From the NCBI GenBank assembly GCA_017858735.1, contig JAFMBH010000010.1, positions 1-64,000 of the forward strand: a DNA stretch of 64,000 bases, given 5' to 3'. Position 1 is the first letter of the stretch. Each line of letters opens with the position of its first letter. Of the stretch, positions 16,482 through 26,203 are shown piece after piece. The position numbers and the translations under genes are program-made. This DNA comes from Bacteroidota bacterium. Lineage in GTDB: Bacteria; Bacteroidota; Bacteroidia; Chitinophagales; Saprospiraceae. Below the pieces are notes generated by a model, which worked only from the letters and a program-made list of their open reading frames with translations, did not search any database and was not told where the DNA came from.

Positions 16482-17348
16482 ATGTCTTTCTGCATGATAG
16501 GAAGAACGAACCAACGGGCCACTTTCTACATAATCGAATCCACGGCGTAAACCCTCCTCTTTATAGAAAGCAAAGGTGTCGGGATGAATAAATTCAGCGA
16601 CGTCAAGGTGCATTTTAGTGGGTTGTAAATATTGTCCTATGGTAAGCACATCGCAACCGTGAGCTACCAGGTCATCCATAGTTTTTAAAACTTCTTCTTT
16701 TGTTTCACCCAGACCGACCATTATTCCCGATTTGGTTCTTTTCCCAAAAGCTTTGGTTCGTTTAGTCTGTTCTAAACTCCGGTCATACTTAGCCTGCGGT
16801 CTCACTAATCGGTAGAGTCTTTGTACGGTTTCCATGTTATGAGAAACTATTTCCTGACCGGCACTAATCATTCTTTCTAATGCCTCCCAATTTCCTTTCA
16901 CATCAGGAATGAGGCTTTCAATGGTAGTATTTGGGCTCAGTAATTTAATCTGGTGAATGGTTTGGTACCAAACTTCTGCACCTCTGTCTGCTAGTTCGTC
17001 TCTGTTTACAGAAGTTATCACGGCATGTTTTACCTGCATTAACATGACAGCTTCTGCCACTCTTCCAGGCTCTTCAATGTCATATTCTGTTGGTTTTCCC
17101 GTTTTTACAGCACAAAAAGAGCAAGATCTGGTGCATATATTACCTAAAATCATAAAAGTGGCTGTACCTGCTCCCCAACATTCACCCATATTGGGGCAAC
17201 TTCCTGACTGGCATATAGTATGTAATTTATAGGTATCAACTAATTCCCGGACCTTCTTAAACTCGGGACCGATAGGAAGTTTAACTCGAAGCCAATCGGG
17301 CTTTTTTGAAGGTCTTTCTTTAGCACCTGCAATGGGTAATTCAACCAT
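16464..17348 (-). CDS. lipA: Lipoyl synthase
   Basis: A radical SAM enzyme that inserts two sulfur atoms into protein-bound octanoyl groups to make lipoyl cofactors for 2-oxoacid dehydrogenases and the glycine cleavage system. The 294 residues carry both iron-sulfur motifs: C46, C51 and C57 (auxiliary cluster, [12 protein letters not shown]), and C72, C76 and C79 (CTRSCSFC). Near the end the conserved serine motif VRSSYHAE is present. Other family blocks are [20 protein letters not shown] and [11 protein letters not shown]. The upstream gene on the same strand ends 24 bp past its start side, so the barrel-like gene and lipA may be read together. The 3' end overlaps the alkaline-phosphatase-like gene. 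Confidence 0.97.
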   Translation of the reverse strand: MVELPIAGAKERPSKKPDWLRVKLPIGPEFKKVRELVDTYKLHTICQSGSCPNMGECWGAGTATFMILGNICTRSCSFCAVKTGKPTEYDIEEPGRVAEAVMLMQVKHAVITSVNRDELADRGAEVWYQTIHQIKLLSPNTTIESLIPDVKGNWEALERMISAGQEIVSHNMETVQRLYRLVRPQAKYDRSLEQTKRTKAFGKRTKSGIMVGLGETKEEVLKTMDDLVAHGCDVLTIGQYLQPTKMHLDVAEFIHPDTFAFYKEEGLRRGFDYVESGPLVRSSYHAERHLIPTK

Positions 17349-17371
17349 GAATCTATATTATCTTTTAATGA

Positions 17372-18217
17372 CTATTTCCTTTTTCCAAGACGCAAATTTA
17401 CAAAAAGATTGAGGAAAATATTTTGGTTATTGTCAATCCCTGACATTTCATTATCGGCCAGAATGGGCACATCCCTTATAAATGCGTCTGCCATGAGTCC
17501 AATTTCAGCAGAACGGATAAACTCACCATAAGCGCCCCAATCGAAATGTAAACTTCCCTTTATATTTATACCAGGTACTATGCCAAGTTCATCCAGCCCT
17601 TTTGTTAGTTTATCTGCGCCAAAAATGTCATCCCAATTTAAAAAACGAGAGGCATTTTCAGCTGAATATCTTTCACTTCGAATGCTGGTGAAATTTCCAG
17701 GAGTGTCAGAAGTATGCCTTAAAACAAGATAATATGGTTTTAAAAGACCTAATGTTGGCCCACCTTCATAACTTATCCCTATGGCTAAGCCCTTTCTTTT
17801 TCCCTTTTCAGATAAAAATCTCTTCTCTCCAACGCCTACTCTCAGCGGGTAAAAGTTGTTTTGTTTGCCAAAGATAAAGCCACGGAATGTTCCCCTCGGA
17901 CCTGACAACGATATATTTCTTTGCTGTCTGGATTCAATGGGGTCTTTTAATTCACCAAATTCTGCAAAGTAAAATTGCGATAGGTTATATTTTTTTATCT
18001 TTCCCAGCTGATAGCCAAAACTGAATCCATTCGTATAAATACGTGCGTTAACCCCACTTTCTTTTTGAAATAATATACCTTTATCCTGATTGTAATTATT
18101 TCTTCCCAATGATAAGGTCTGTTGAGCTGCCAGGCTTACGTATATTACCATGCCTAAAAAGGTCAAATACATTAACCTGAAATCAGGACGCGCATTTATT
18201 ATTTTATCGTTGGACAT
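17372..18217 (-). CDS. Conserved Bacteroidota protein, probable outer-membrane beta-barrel
   Basis: A 281-residue protein with a hydrophobic stretch at ~14-31 ending in SLAAQQ, which looks like a signal peptide behind a ~13-residue polar head. The rest alternates short strands rich in Gly, Tyr and Phe. I recognise a pattern shared by uncharacterised Bacteroidota proteins: GVNARIYTNGFSFGYQLGKIK, cut as IYTNGFSFGY and GKIKKY, then FGKQNNFYPLRVGVG, LKPYYLVL, ERYSAENASRFLN and NLRLGKRK at the C-terminus. A terminal barrel strand seems likely. An alternative start is the Met at residue 16. lipA follows 23 bp downstream on the same strand. The function is unknown. Confidence 0.75.
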   Translation of the reverse strand: MSNDKIINARPDFRLMYLTFLGMVIYVSLAAQQTLSLGRNNYNQDKGILFQKESGVNARIYTNGFSFGYQLGKIKKYNLSQFYFAEFGELKDPIESRQQRNISLSGPRGTFRGFIFGKQNNFYPLRVGVGEKRFLSEKGKRKGLAIGISYEGGPTLGLLKPYYLVLRHTSDTPGNFTSIRSERYSAENASRFLNWDDIFGADKLTKGLDELGIVPGINIKGSLHFDWGAYGEFIRSAEIGLMADAFIRDVPILADNEMSGIDNNQNIFLNLFVNLRLGKRK

Positions 18218-18342
18218 TTTACTTCATTTTATGTAATACAAATTTTAACTCGCTTAGGTTCATGTAGCTTTAAATGCTTTTTTTATTAATGATAAATATA
18301 ATAAAAAAATGTTAATTTACCTTCAATAAATGAGGCCTTAAC

Positions 18343-19626
18343 ATGTTGGACGTTTTAATATACAGTGAGCATTCGTCAAAAAGATTCCAATATGTACTGG
18401 ATTGGATTTTTAAGGGAGTTTCTTCTTTTCAAATCACTGATGATGTAGATCTCGTAAACAAATATAAAGGGCCTCTTATTGTTTACAGTAATAAGCATAT
18501 TCGACAGGATGCTTTGCAAATACCGGATAGCGAATATTTGTGGCGTCGAAAGAGCGAGCCGGTATTACCTGATTTGGCATTGGTTACCTTTCCCTTGAAT
18601 AATCTCAATGTAGATATTTTCTCTTTTATATTTTATTCATTGGCCAGATGTGAGGAGTATAATAAAAGTGATCTTGACGCATGGGGCCGATTTAAAGCGG
18701 AAAATAGTGTTGCATTCAAAAATAATTATTTGCAAATACCCTACCTGGACTTAGTTAAGGTCCGGTTGTTTGACTTTTTAAAGGAAAAATGGCCTTCTTT
18801 TATGGTTCCTTTGCCCGTTTACAAAAGACAAATTTCTTATGATATCGATGTCGCCTGGGCTTATCTTTATCGTTCTATTCCGAGGCATTTTTACGGTATT
18901 TGTCGGGATGTATTGCGTCGTGATTTTTCTTCAATCTATCATCGATGGCAGGTCCTGACGGGTAACGAAGCAGATCCGTATTTTACTTTTAGCCGCTTGT
19001 TAACTACTCATGTCGCTTTAGGTGATCAGCCCATATTTTTTTGGCTAATGGGCAATAAATCTAAAATAGATCGTGCTGTTGGACTTAAATCTAAAGCGTT
19101 TAAACAATTAATCCGGGATGTTTCAAGTAAGTACCGCATAGGCTTACATCCTTCAATGAAAAGTGGATTAGCTTTTGAATCGTTGAAAAAGGAATATAAC
19201 TTCTTGTCCTCTTTGGCTGAAAGAAAGATAATTCATTCGAGACAACATTATCTTTTGTTAAATATGCCGGATACTTACCATAATCTCATTAAAATGGGTA
19301 TTGAAAATGACTATTCCATGGGTTATGCCACTCAATGTGGATTTCGAGCGGGTACTTGTTTTCCATTTCTTTGGTTTGATGAACAGAGAGATGTCTGCAC
19401 CAGGTTAACTATTCATCCTTTTCAGGCCATGGATGTGACCTTTTGGGTCTATGGAGAAAATACATCTGAAGGCATTTTAGCTACCCTTGAAAGCATAGAG
19501 AATCAGTGTAAATCGGTGGGTGGCACCTTCACTTTCATCGCTCATAATAGTTCGTTTTCAGGTCCGGGAACCTGGAAAGAGTGGGAAGAAATTTATTTCA
19601 CCTTTTTAAAAAATACAAATATATGA
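18343..19626 (+). CDS. DUF7033/NodB-like polysaccharide deacetylase family protein
   Basis: A 427-residue protein with an N-terminal region of the DUF7033 type and a C-terminal carbohydrate-deacetylase-like (CE4/NodB) barrel. Visible barrel features are the strand SYDIDVAWAY (D167 and D169 at the usual metal/base place), IGLHPSMKS (H269) and the later GFRAGTCFPF block. CE4 enzymes remove acetyl groups from GlcNAc-containing glycans. Here a second metal His is less obvious, so activity is not certain. There is no signal peptide, so a cytoplasmic glycan or glycolipid precursor would be the target. The stop codon overlaps the upp start by 4 bp (ATGA). Confidence 0.8.
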   Translation: MLDVLIYSEHSSKRFQYVLDWIFKGVSSFQITDDVDLVNKYKGPLIVYSNKHIRQDALQIPDSEYLWRRKSEPVLPDLALVTFPLNNLNVDIFSFIFYSLARCEEYNKSDLDAWGRFKAENSVAFKNNYLQIPYLDLVKVRLFDFLKEKWPSFMVPLPVYKRQISYDIDVAWAYLYRSIPRHFYGICRDVLRRDFSSIYHRWQVLTGNEADPYFTFSRLLTTHVALGDQPIFFWLMGNKSKIDRAVGLKSKAFKQLIRDVSSKYRIGLHPSMKSGLAFESLKKEYNFLSSLAERKIIHSRQHYLLLNMPDTYHNLIKMGIENDYSMGYATQCGFRAGTCFPFLWFDEQRDVCTRLTIHPFQAMDVTFWVYGENTSEGILATLESIENQCKSVGGTFTFIAHNSSFSGPGTWKEWEEIYFTFLKNTNI

Positions 19627-20273
19627 TTACTATAATTCATGATACCCCTTCTATCGCTGGTAATTATTTAGCCGAGTTACGCGATGTTACCGTACAACAG
19701 AACAAGGTGCTTTTTCGAAGAAATATTCAAAGACTGGGTGTTTTTATGGCCCACGAATTAAGTAAACATTTATCCTTTGAGATAAAAAAAATTCAAACTC
19801 CATTAGGCATTGCCGATTGTACGATGGTGAATACCCCCATCGTTTTAGGAACCATATTAAGAGCGGGATTACCTATGCACCAGGGATTTTTAGACGTATT
19901 TGATGAGGCAGAAAATGCCTTTTTAACAGCGTTTAGAAAACATCACGGAAGTGGAAAATTTGACATTGAAATGGAATACGTTTCCTGCCCAGATCTTACT
20001 GGTAAGTGCCTGATTTTAATAGATCCTATGCTAGCAACGGGAGCGTCTATCATAAAGGCGGTAGAATATTTAGCTAAATACGGACAACCCTCATCGATTC
20101 ATATTGTATCAGCAATTGCTTCAAAGGAAGGGCTGAATCAAGTACATAAAAAATTGCCGCAGGCTCATATTTGGATTGGTGATGTTGACGAAGAGTTAAC
20201 AGCAAAATCATATATCGTTCCGGGTTTAGGTGATGCAGGTGATTTAAGTTTTGGCGAAAAATGTCAAGACTAA
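19623..20273 (+). CDS. upp: Uracil phosphoribosyltransferase
   Basis: Converts uracil and PRPP to UMP in pyrimidine salvage in the cytoplasm. It has 216 residues from ATG19623 (MITIIHDTPSIAG); an open frame reaches upstream to 19581, but that part lies inside the preceding gene and is not family-like. Motifs are ILRAGLPMHQG, the PRPP loop LIDPMLATGASI, the block HIVSAIASKEGL and the C-terminal GLGDAGDLSFG. It overlaps the preceding deacetylase-family gene by 4 bp, which indicates cotranscription, and converges with the LacI-type regulator gene. Confidence 0.95.
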   Translation: MITIIHDTPSIAGNYLAELRDVTVQQNKVLFRRNIQRLGVFMAHELSKHLSFEIKKIQTPLGIADCTMVNTPIVLGTILRAGLPMHQGFLDVFDEAENAFLTAFRKHHGSGKFDIEMEYVSCPDLTGKCLILIDPMLATGASIIKAVEYLAKYGQPSSIHIVSAIASKEGLNQVHKKLPQAHIWIGDVDEELTAKSYIVPGLGDAGDLSFGEKCQD

Positions 20274-20331
20274 TCTCAATACATCTATAAACCGGGTATT
20301 TATTTTTGTTTTTTTTACCAGGATTTATTTC

Positions 20332-21378
20332 TTACATTTTTGTCGATTCTCTTATAAATAGAGTGGATTTAAGTATAATATTAGGAAGAGAGGTAATGTG
20401 CTGGATTTTTCCCTTGTTTTTAATGCTTTGAAATAAAAGGAGGGCAGCCTCTTTTCCAATGGAAAATGCTGGTTGCGTAAGGGTCGATAAGGCAGGGTTT
20501 AATAAAGCGGCAGTGGGCAAATTTGAAAAACTAATAATTTTTAATTGTTTGGGTATCCTGATATTTATTTCTTTACAAATATGATAGGTTTGAATGGCTA
20601 ATTTTTCTACAGATGAAAATATGCCCAATGATTCCGGTAAGGGTTGTAAGAAATCTCTGATAATCTGAAAACTTAAGGTTTCATCCGTTCCTGCTTCAAT
20701 AATATGAATGTAATCAGGCTCGATTTGATATTGCTTTAGTGCGGCCAAAAATCCGTCTTTCCGATGATTAATAGCGGACATTTGGTTGGAAAGAGAAAGA
20801 AAGGCATAATGTTTGCAATGGCTTTTTATTAAATGTTCTGTGGCCTGGAAACCAGCTTGATAGTCGTCAGTAGTTACCCTTGGCGCGTCAACATCAAAAT
20901 TAGCTCTGTCAAAAAAAACAAAGGGAATACCTTTTTGCACCAATTCGTGATAATGAGCATTATTATTTGTAGTACCGGAAGATGAAATCAGGATGCCATC
21001 TACCCGGCCATTTAACAAATGTTGGATAATCTGTTCCTCTTTTTCCGGTATTTCATGGGTTATATATATAAGGACATGGTATTTTAATTCCTCGGCAATA
21101 GATTCAATACCGTTGATAACCAAAGAAAAAAAGTTATGCGCAATTTCGGGGATCACCACCGCAATCGTTTTACTGGAATTTCTCCTCAAGCTGCTGGCAA
21201 ATGGATTGGGTTGATAATTTAGTTGTTTTGCCAGCGCTAATACTTTTTCCTTCGTTTCAGCTTTTATCTCGTAGCTGTCGTGTAGTGCTTTTGAAATGGT
21301 AGAAACGGACAGGTTAAGTTCCTTTGCCAATTTTTTAATATTCATATTTTCCATGTCCTTCTCATTTTTAAATGTCAA
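20332..21378 (-). CDS. LacI family transcriptional regulator
   Basis: A LacI/GalR-type regulator of 337-348 residues: an N-terminal helix-turn-helix (IKKLAKELNLSVSTISKALH), the hinge region NPFASSLRR, then a periplasmic-binding-protein-like sensor domain (IAVVIPEIAHNFFSLVINGIE cut as IAVVIPEIAHNFF, DGILISSSG, FVFFDR). The true start may be any of three Met codons (21378, 21354, 21345); 21345 or 21354 fits the family best. It is divergent from susC with 147 bp between them, and a LacI-type palindrome lies in that gap. This makes it the probable local regulator of the downstream saccharide operon. The inducer is unknown. Confidence 0.93.
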   Translation of the reverse strand: MTFKNEKDMENMNIKKLAKELNLSVSTISKALHDSYEIKAETKEKVLALAKQLNYQPNPFASSLRRNSSKTIAVVIPEIAHNFFSLVINGIESIAEELKYHVLIYITHEIPEKEEQIIQHLLNGRVDGILISSSGTTNNNAHYHELVQKGIPFVFFDRANFDVDAPRVTTDDYQAGFQATEHLIKSHCKHYAFLSLSNQMSAINHRKDGFLAALKQYQIEPDYIHIIEAGTDETLSFQIIRDFLQPLPESLGIFSSVEKLAIQTYHICKEINIRIPKQLKIISFSNLPTAALLNPALSTLTQPAFSIGKEAALLLFQSIKNKGKIQHITSLPNIILKSTLFIRESTKM

Positions 21379-21412
21379 GTTACTTTAATTTATTTAATTC
21401 TGAGAGAAGAGT

Positions 21413-21428
21413 ACGAAAACGATTTCGT
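21413..21428. promoter_or_regulatory. Probable LacI-family operator
   Basis: ACGAAAACGATTTCGT is a near-perfect palindrome (7 of 8 base pairs match) with the central CG that LacI/GalR operators share. It sits between the divergent LacI-type gene and susC, closer to the regulator. It fits autoregulation, control of the sus operon, or both. No second copy was noticed. Confidence 0.75.
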
Positions 21429-21525
21429 AATTAAATATTGAAGTTTCTATAATTGCCTATTTAAATTTTATCAGATTTGTTTAATTCAAATATTATTAGG
21501 AATATTTTAAACGTAAAAGAATAAA

Positions 21526-24480
21526 ATGAAAGCAAAAAAAATGAAGTCACTGATTTTATTGTTTTTCCTTGGATTATTGGCTACGAATTTCGTTTCCGCA
21601 CAAAGTAGGGTAATCAAAGGCACAGTAATTGACGAAAACAAGGAAGCGTTGGTTGGTGTAAATGTACTCATGAAAGGGAGTGATATTGGAACAACTACCG
21701 GATTAACTGGTGAATTTTCTCTTGAGACGACTATGGAAAATCCTACCTTGGTTTTTAGCTACGTTGGATACAAGACGAAGGAAATTCTTGTGAAAAATGA
21801 GTTAATTCTTTTGGTGTCATTAGCACCCGATTTGACAACGCTTTCTGAGGTGGTGGTCATTGGTTATGGTACCCAAAAGAAAAGTGATTTAACAGGTTCT
21901 GTGGTATCTTTAAGCAAAGAGCGCTTATCGCAATTACCTAATGCGAATTTTGCACAAGCCTTGCAAGGGTCTGTTCCCGGACTTCAGATAAACACCAATA
22001 GTGGTGGCTCGGAGGGAAATGAATTGTCTATCTTAATTCGAGGTAGAAATTCTATTAATGCGGGTAATGGACCACTTATTATTCTGGATGGAATACCCTA
22101 CGTTGGAGGCATTAGTGAAATAAATCCTGCTGATATTGAATCAATTGAAGTATTGAAAGATGCGTCAGCCGCAGCCATTTATGGATCCAGAGGATCAAAT
22201 GGTATTATCCTGATTACCACCAAAAGGGGCTCTAACGAGAAAGTGTCTATTACTTACGATGGTTTTTATGGTATTCAGCAAATTGCCAGAAGACCAGATC
22301 TATTGACAGGGGAAGAATTCTATAATTTTAAAACAACAAGAATTAATTCTCCGGGTACCATTACTCAAACAGAAAAAGCGGTGTACGAATCGGGTAATTT
22401 TGTCGATTGGTATGATTTAGCAACCAGGCAAGGTTCAAGGGGGCAACATTCTTTGTCTATATCCGGCGGAAGCGAAAAAGCCTCATTCTATCTTGGCGCT
22501 ACCTATTTAGATGTAAGCGGTATCGCTGTAAATGATGACTTTAAACGCTATACTTTGCGTCCAAATCTTGATGTTGAGGTTACTCCCTGGTTGAAAATAG
22601 GTTCCAGCTCTCAATTATCTTTTCAGGATAGAACAGGCTTGCCCGTTGAATTTTCTGATAGCAGAAATACTGGTGGAGGGGCCAATTTTTTTAATCCTTT
22701 AACAAAACCTTATAATCCAGATGGAAGCATTGCTATTTATGCATGGCCTGAGTATAACCAGGCAAGAAATCCTTTATCTCCCTTATTAGTAGATAATTAC
22801 GATTATGGTTATCGCGTATTTTCTGCAAATTATGCCGAAATAAAACTGCCGCTCAAAGGTTTGACCTATAAGTTTAATACAGGTATTGAATTTGAAGCCA
22901 ATGATAGAAAGACCTATTATGGAAGAAATACAGCTATTGGTTTCCAGTCTGGTGGTACGGCTGAAACCTACCATTCTATAGAAAAAAACTTAACGGTTGA
23001 AAACATCCTCAATTACAGCAAAACATTTGGAAGTCATTCTCTAAACTTTACCGGATTATACAGTAGTCAGTCTAACGTGTTTGACAGAGATGATTTAGAA
23101 GGCCAGAACTTTCCAAGCGATGTTTTGACTAATTATCAAATGTCCTCCGCACTTCTCTTACAACCTTCCTCTACTTATTTTAAACAAAACCTACTTTCCC
23201 AGATGATTAGAGTCAATTATGGGTTTAATAGTAAATATTTGTTGACCATGACGGCAAGGAGAGATGGTTTTTCTGGATTTGGTTCCGGGACGAAATATGG
23301 TGTTTTCCCTTCTGCTTCCCTTGGCTGGAATGTTCATAAGGAAAATTTTATGCGCAATCTTTCTTTTGTATCTCAATTTAAATTTAGGGCTTCCTATGGC
23401 TTAAATGGTAATCAGGGAGTGGGTAGTTATCAATCTTTAGCCAGACTTTCCTACCGTCCGTATCTGAATGGAACCACTATTTTAGCCGGCTATCTTCCTG
23501 TTTCTTTGGCAAATCCAGATTTGGGCTGGGAATCTACCAAATCATTAAACCTAGGATTAGATTTTGGTTTTTTTGAAGGCAAAATTCAGGGAAGTATAGA
23601 TTATTATCAAAATAGAACCTTCGATTTACTCCTGAATCGCACTATTTCGCCGACACATGGTATAAATTCTATTTTGCAAAATATTGGTGAAACACAGAAT
23701 AATGGTATCGAGTTGGGTATTAATTCTACTAACATTGATGGTCCACAGTTAAAATGGACCACCGGTTTCAATATTTCACATAATAAAAATGCTATCGTTG
23801 ATTTATATGGTGATGGAAAAGATGATTTGGCGAGTCGTTGGTTTATAGGTCAACCTATCAGAGTAAATTTTAACTTGTTGTATGATGGAATATTTAAATC
23901 ACAAGAAGAAATAAAAGCTACTCCCTGGGCAGCAGCAACAGACAAACCTGGCTATGTTAAAGTGGTTGATGTGAATGGCGATAACCTTATAAATGCTTTC
24001 GATAGAACCATCATCGGTCAATTGGACCCAAAACTTATTTGGGGCTTAACCAATACCTTTTCCCATAAAGGATTTACCCTAATGATTTTTATTCACGGAC
24101 AAAGGGGGGTTACTAAAGAAAATCCGCTTCAATTGGATAATGTATTTACTGATGTGGCGCGTAATACCATTAATAAGGATTGGTGGTCTGCGGATAAAAA
24201 TCCTAACGGAACGCATTTTGCAAATGATGCTAACGCAAATTATAGAGGGGTTAATTTTTACGAAGATGCTTCCTTTTTACGCATAAAGGATATTTCCCTG
24301 GCCTATAACTTCTCTAATAAAGGGAAAAACCCCTTTGGTGTTCAAAGTAGTAAATTATATTTTACTGCCAGAAATTTAGCCACTTTTACGAAATATGAAG
24401 GTTTGGATCCTGAATTTACAAATCAATATGGTATTCCTCTGCAAAGAGAATGGCTGGTTGGTCTAACTGTTGGTTTCTAA
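21526..24480 (+). CDS. SusC/RagA-family TonB-dependent outer-membrane transporter
   Basis: A 984-residue SusC-type porin-like transporter that imports oligosaccharides (or other large solutes) across the outer membrane with its SusD lid and TonB energy. A signal peptide (ending near SAQ, residue ~25) is followed by a CarboxypepD_reg-like domain (~27-105). The TonB-box region (LSEVVVIGYGTQKKSDLTGSV cut as EVVVIGYGTQ) and the plug follow, with the plug signature DIESIEVLKDASAAAIYGSRG, cut as IEVLKDASAAAIYGSRG. A long barrel ends in the usual aromatic C-terminus (WLVGLTVGF). susD starts 19 bp later. It lies opposite the LacI-type gene, which probably controls it. Confidence 0.95.
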   Translation: MKAKKMKSLILLFFLGLLATNFVSAQSRVIKGTVIDENKEALVGVNVLMKGSDIGTTTGLTGEFSLETTMENPTLVFSYVGYKTKEILVKNELILLVSLAPDLTTLSEVVVIGYGTQKKSDLTGSVVSLSKERLSQLPNANFAQALQGSVPGLQINTNSGGSEGNELSILIRGRNSINAGNGPLIILDGIPYVGGISEINPADIESIEVLKDASAAAIYGSRGSNGIILITTKRGSNEKVSITYDGFYGIQQIARRPDLLTGEEFYNFKTTRINSPGTITQTEKAVYESGNFVDWYDLATRQGSRGQHSLSISGGSEKASFYLGATYLDVSGIAVNDDFKRYTLRPNLDVEVTPWLKIGSSSQLSFQDRTGLPVEFSDSRNTGGGANFFNPLTKPYNPDGSIAIYAWPEYNQARNPLSPLLVDNYDYGYRVFSANYAEIKLPLKGLTYKFNTGIEFEANDRKTYYGRNTAIGFQSGGTAETYHSIEKNLTVENILNYSKTFGSHSLNFTGLYSSQSNVFDRDDLEGQNFPSDVLTNYQMSSALLLQPSSTYFKQNLLSQMIRVNYGFNSKYLLTMTARRDGFSGFGSGTKYGVFPSASLGWNVHKENFMRNLSFVSQFKFRASYGLNGNQGVGSYQSLARLSYRPYLNGTTILAGYLPVSLANPDLGWESTKSLNLGLDFGFFEGKIQGSIDYYQNRTFDLLLNRTISPTHGINSILQNIGETQNNGIELGINSTNIDGPQLKWTTGFNISHNKNAIVDLYGDGKDDLASRWFIGQPIRVNFNLLYDGIFKSQEEIKATPWAAATDKPGYVKVVDVNGDNLINAFDRTIIGQLDPKLIWGLTNTFSHKGFTLMIFIHGQRGVTKENPLQLDNVFTDVARNTINKDWWSADKNPNGTHFANDANANYRGVNFYEDASFLRIKDISLAYNFSNKGKNPFGVQSSKLYFTARNLATFTKYEGLDPEFTNQYGIPLQREWLVGLTVGF

Positions 24481-24499
24481 ACACATTAAATCAAATCAA

Positions 24500-26173
24500 A
24501 TGAAAACAAGAATTTCTTTTAATATAACCTTTGTTTTACTCTTTATATTTACCTCCTGTGCGGATGATTTTTTAGATGAAAATCCTAGAAATATTATCGC
24601 TCCTGAAAATTTGTATGTCAATAAAGCAGGCTTTGAATTTGGACTGAATGGCCTTTACAGCAGAGTTCGGTATGAAAGAAATGGCGCAAATGGGGGGTCC
24701 AATGTTCTTAATAATTCTGCTATGGTTATTGGGGTCGATAATGCTTACAGTATGATGCCCGCAGGGCGAAGTATTGAGGCCTTTTTAAATACCTGGGGCA
24801 CTACTATGGTTTCAACGAATGGGTATTTACGCGATACCTGGGAATGGTTGTATGGTGTGGTCAATGCTGCAAATACAATTATTATTCGTGCTGAAAATCC
24901 AGATGTTCAATGGTCTTCCACAGAGAAAAATCAAGTCATTGCGGAGGCTAAATTGATTAGAGCATGGGCATACAGGCATTTAACCTTTTTATTTGGTGCC
25001 GTTCCTTTAAATTTAGAGGAATCATCCGGTACAAATATTAAAACCGATTGGGAACGCACGCCTGTAAGTGTCATAAGGACGGCTATGGAAAATGACCTGC
25101 TTTTTGCAGAGCAAAATTTATCCGATCCGGCTCCTTATGACGGCAGGGTCTCAAAGGCAGTGGCTAGCCATTACCTTGCGGAATTATATCTAACCGTTGG
25201 TAAATACCAGGCTGCAAAAGATAAAGCGGCATCGGTAGTTAATAACGCTCTGTATGGCCTTACCAAAACCAGATTCTCAAGTCAATCTGCAAAACCAGGT
25301 ACTCCATTTACAGATATGTTTTTAGATAATAATGCGAACAGAAGCGCAGGAAATAAGGAGGTGCTTTGGGTACTTCAAAATGAATATCTGTCCAATGGCG
25401 GAGATGGAAATATTATGAGGCGTTGGTATGTAAATCGCTATGCTGAAATACAAATTGGCTCAAAACGGCCCGTTACTTTTTCAATAGAGAACGGGGGTAG
25501 GGGCTTGGGCCGATTTAGCGTTACAAAATACGGCCTTTTAATTTATGAAAATAACGATGATCGAGGTTCTTATTTTGGGTGGAGAAAGTTTTATAGATAC
25601 AATAATTCAGCCTCTCTTCCTCCAAAATCAAATTTAGGTGATACGCTCGTTCTTTTAACAGGTACTGGCCCAGCCCATCTGAGAGGTTTTAATGCCGTTC
25701 CTAATGAAACCGTTGGTAACACTGCATCAAACAGGTTAAGGCCCTCTACAACAAAATGGGATTATGCTCCTTCCATTCCAGAAGATGTTCAAAATTCTAA
25801 TAATTATAACGACCAGATCTATTTAAGGGTGGCTGATACTTATCTTTTACTCGCCGAAGCCCAGTTTTATCTAAATGATTTGGCAGGGGCAGCGGCAACT
25901 ATTAATTTAATCAGAGCAAGGGCTAACGCCACTCCTATTACAGCTTCTCAGGTTACCCTGGATTTTATTCTCGATGAAAGATCCAGAGAATTATGGTCTG
26001 AAGAACATCGCCGTTATACATTGCTAAGAACGGGAACCTGGTTTGATAGAACTAAAAAATTTAATTTGATTGCGGGTAAGGTGATAACCCTAAGAGACAC
26101 TATATTTCCTATTCCTCAAGTGGTCATTGATGCTAATCTTTCTAAGACGATGTCTCAAAATCCTGGATGGTAA
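24500..26173 (+). CDS. SusD/RagB-family nutrient-binding lipoprotein
   Basis: The surface-exposed partner that caps SusC and binds the glycan. ATG24500 (MKTRIS) is chosen over the upstream alternative at 24470, because it gives a clean lipoprotein signal with Cys20 (FIFTSCADDFL). The 557 residues show the SusD pattern: an N-terminal block DFLDENPRN, helical TPR-like pairs (AEAKLIRAWAYRHLTFLFG cut as AEAKLIRAWAYRHL), and the family ending with LRVADTYLLLAEAQFYLND, INLIRARAN and ILDERSRELWSEEHRR. A hairpin terminator/attenuator lies between this gene and the glycoside hydrolase gene. Confidence 0.95.
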   Translation: MKTRISFNITFVLLFIFTSCADDFLDENPRNIIAPENLYVNKAGFEFGLNGLYSRVRYERNGANGGSNVLNNSAMVIGVDNAYSMMPAGRSIEAFLNTWGTTMVSTNGYLRDTWEWLYGVVNAANTIIIRAENPDVQWSSTEKNQVIAEAKLIRAWAYRHLTFLFGAVPLNLEESSGTNIKTDWERTPVSVIRTAMENDLLFAEQNLSDPAPYDGRVSKAVASHYLAELYLTVGKYQAAKDKAASVVNNALYGLTKTRFSSQSAKPGTPFTDMFLDNNANRSAGNKEVLWVLQNEYLSNGGDGNIMRRWYVNRYAEIQIGSKRPVTFSIENGGRGLGRFSVTKYGLLIYENNDDRGSYFGWRKFYRYNNSASLPPKSNLGDTLVLLTGTGPAHLRGFNAVPNETVGNTASNRLRPSTTKWDYAPSIPEDVQNSNNYNDQIYLRVADTYLLLAEAQFYLNDLAGAAATINLIRARANATPITASQVTLDFILDERSRELWSEEHRRYTLLRTGTWFDRTKKFNLIAGKVITLRDTIFPIPQVVIDANLSKTMSQNPGW

Positions 26174-26203
26174 TATAATGCTTAATTATAAATGTTGATT
26201 TTT

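Noticed and set aside
21526-24480. SusC copy as a siderophore or vitamin receptor
   Set aside because: The N-terminal CarboxypepD_reg domain and the adjacent SusD, hydrolase and esterase genes point to glycan uptake.
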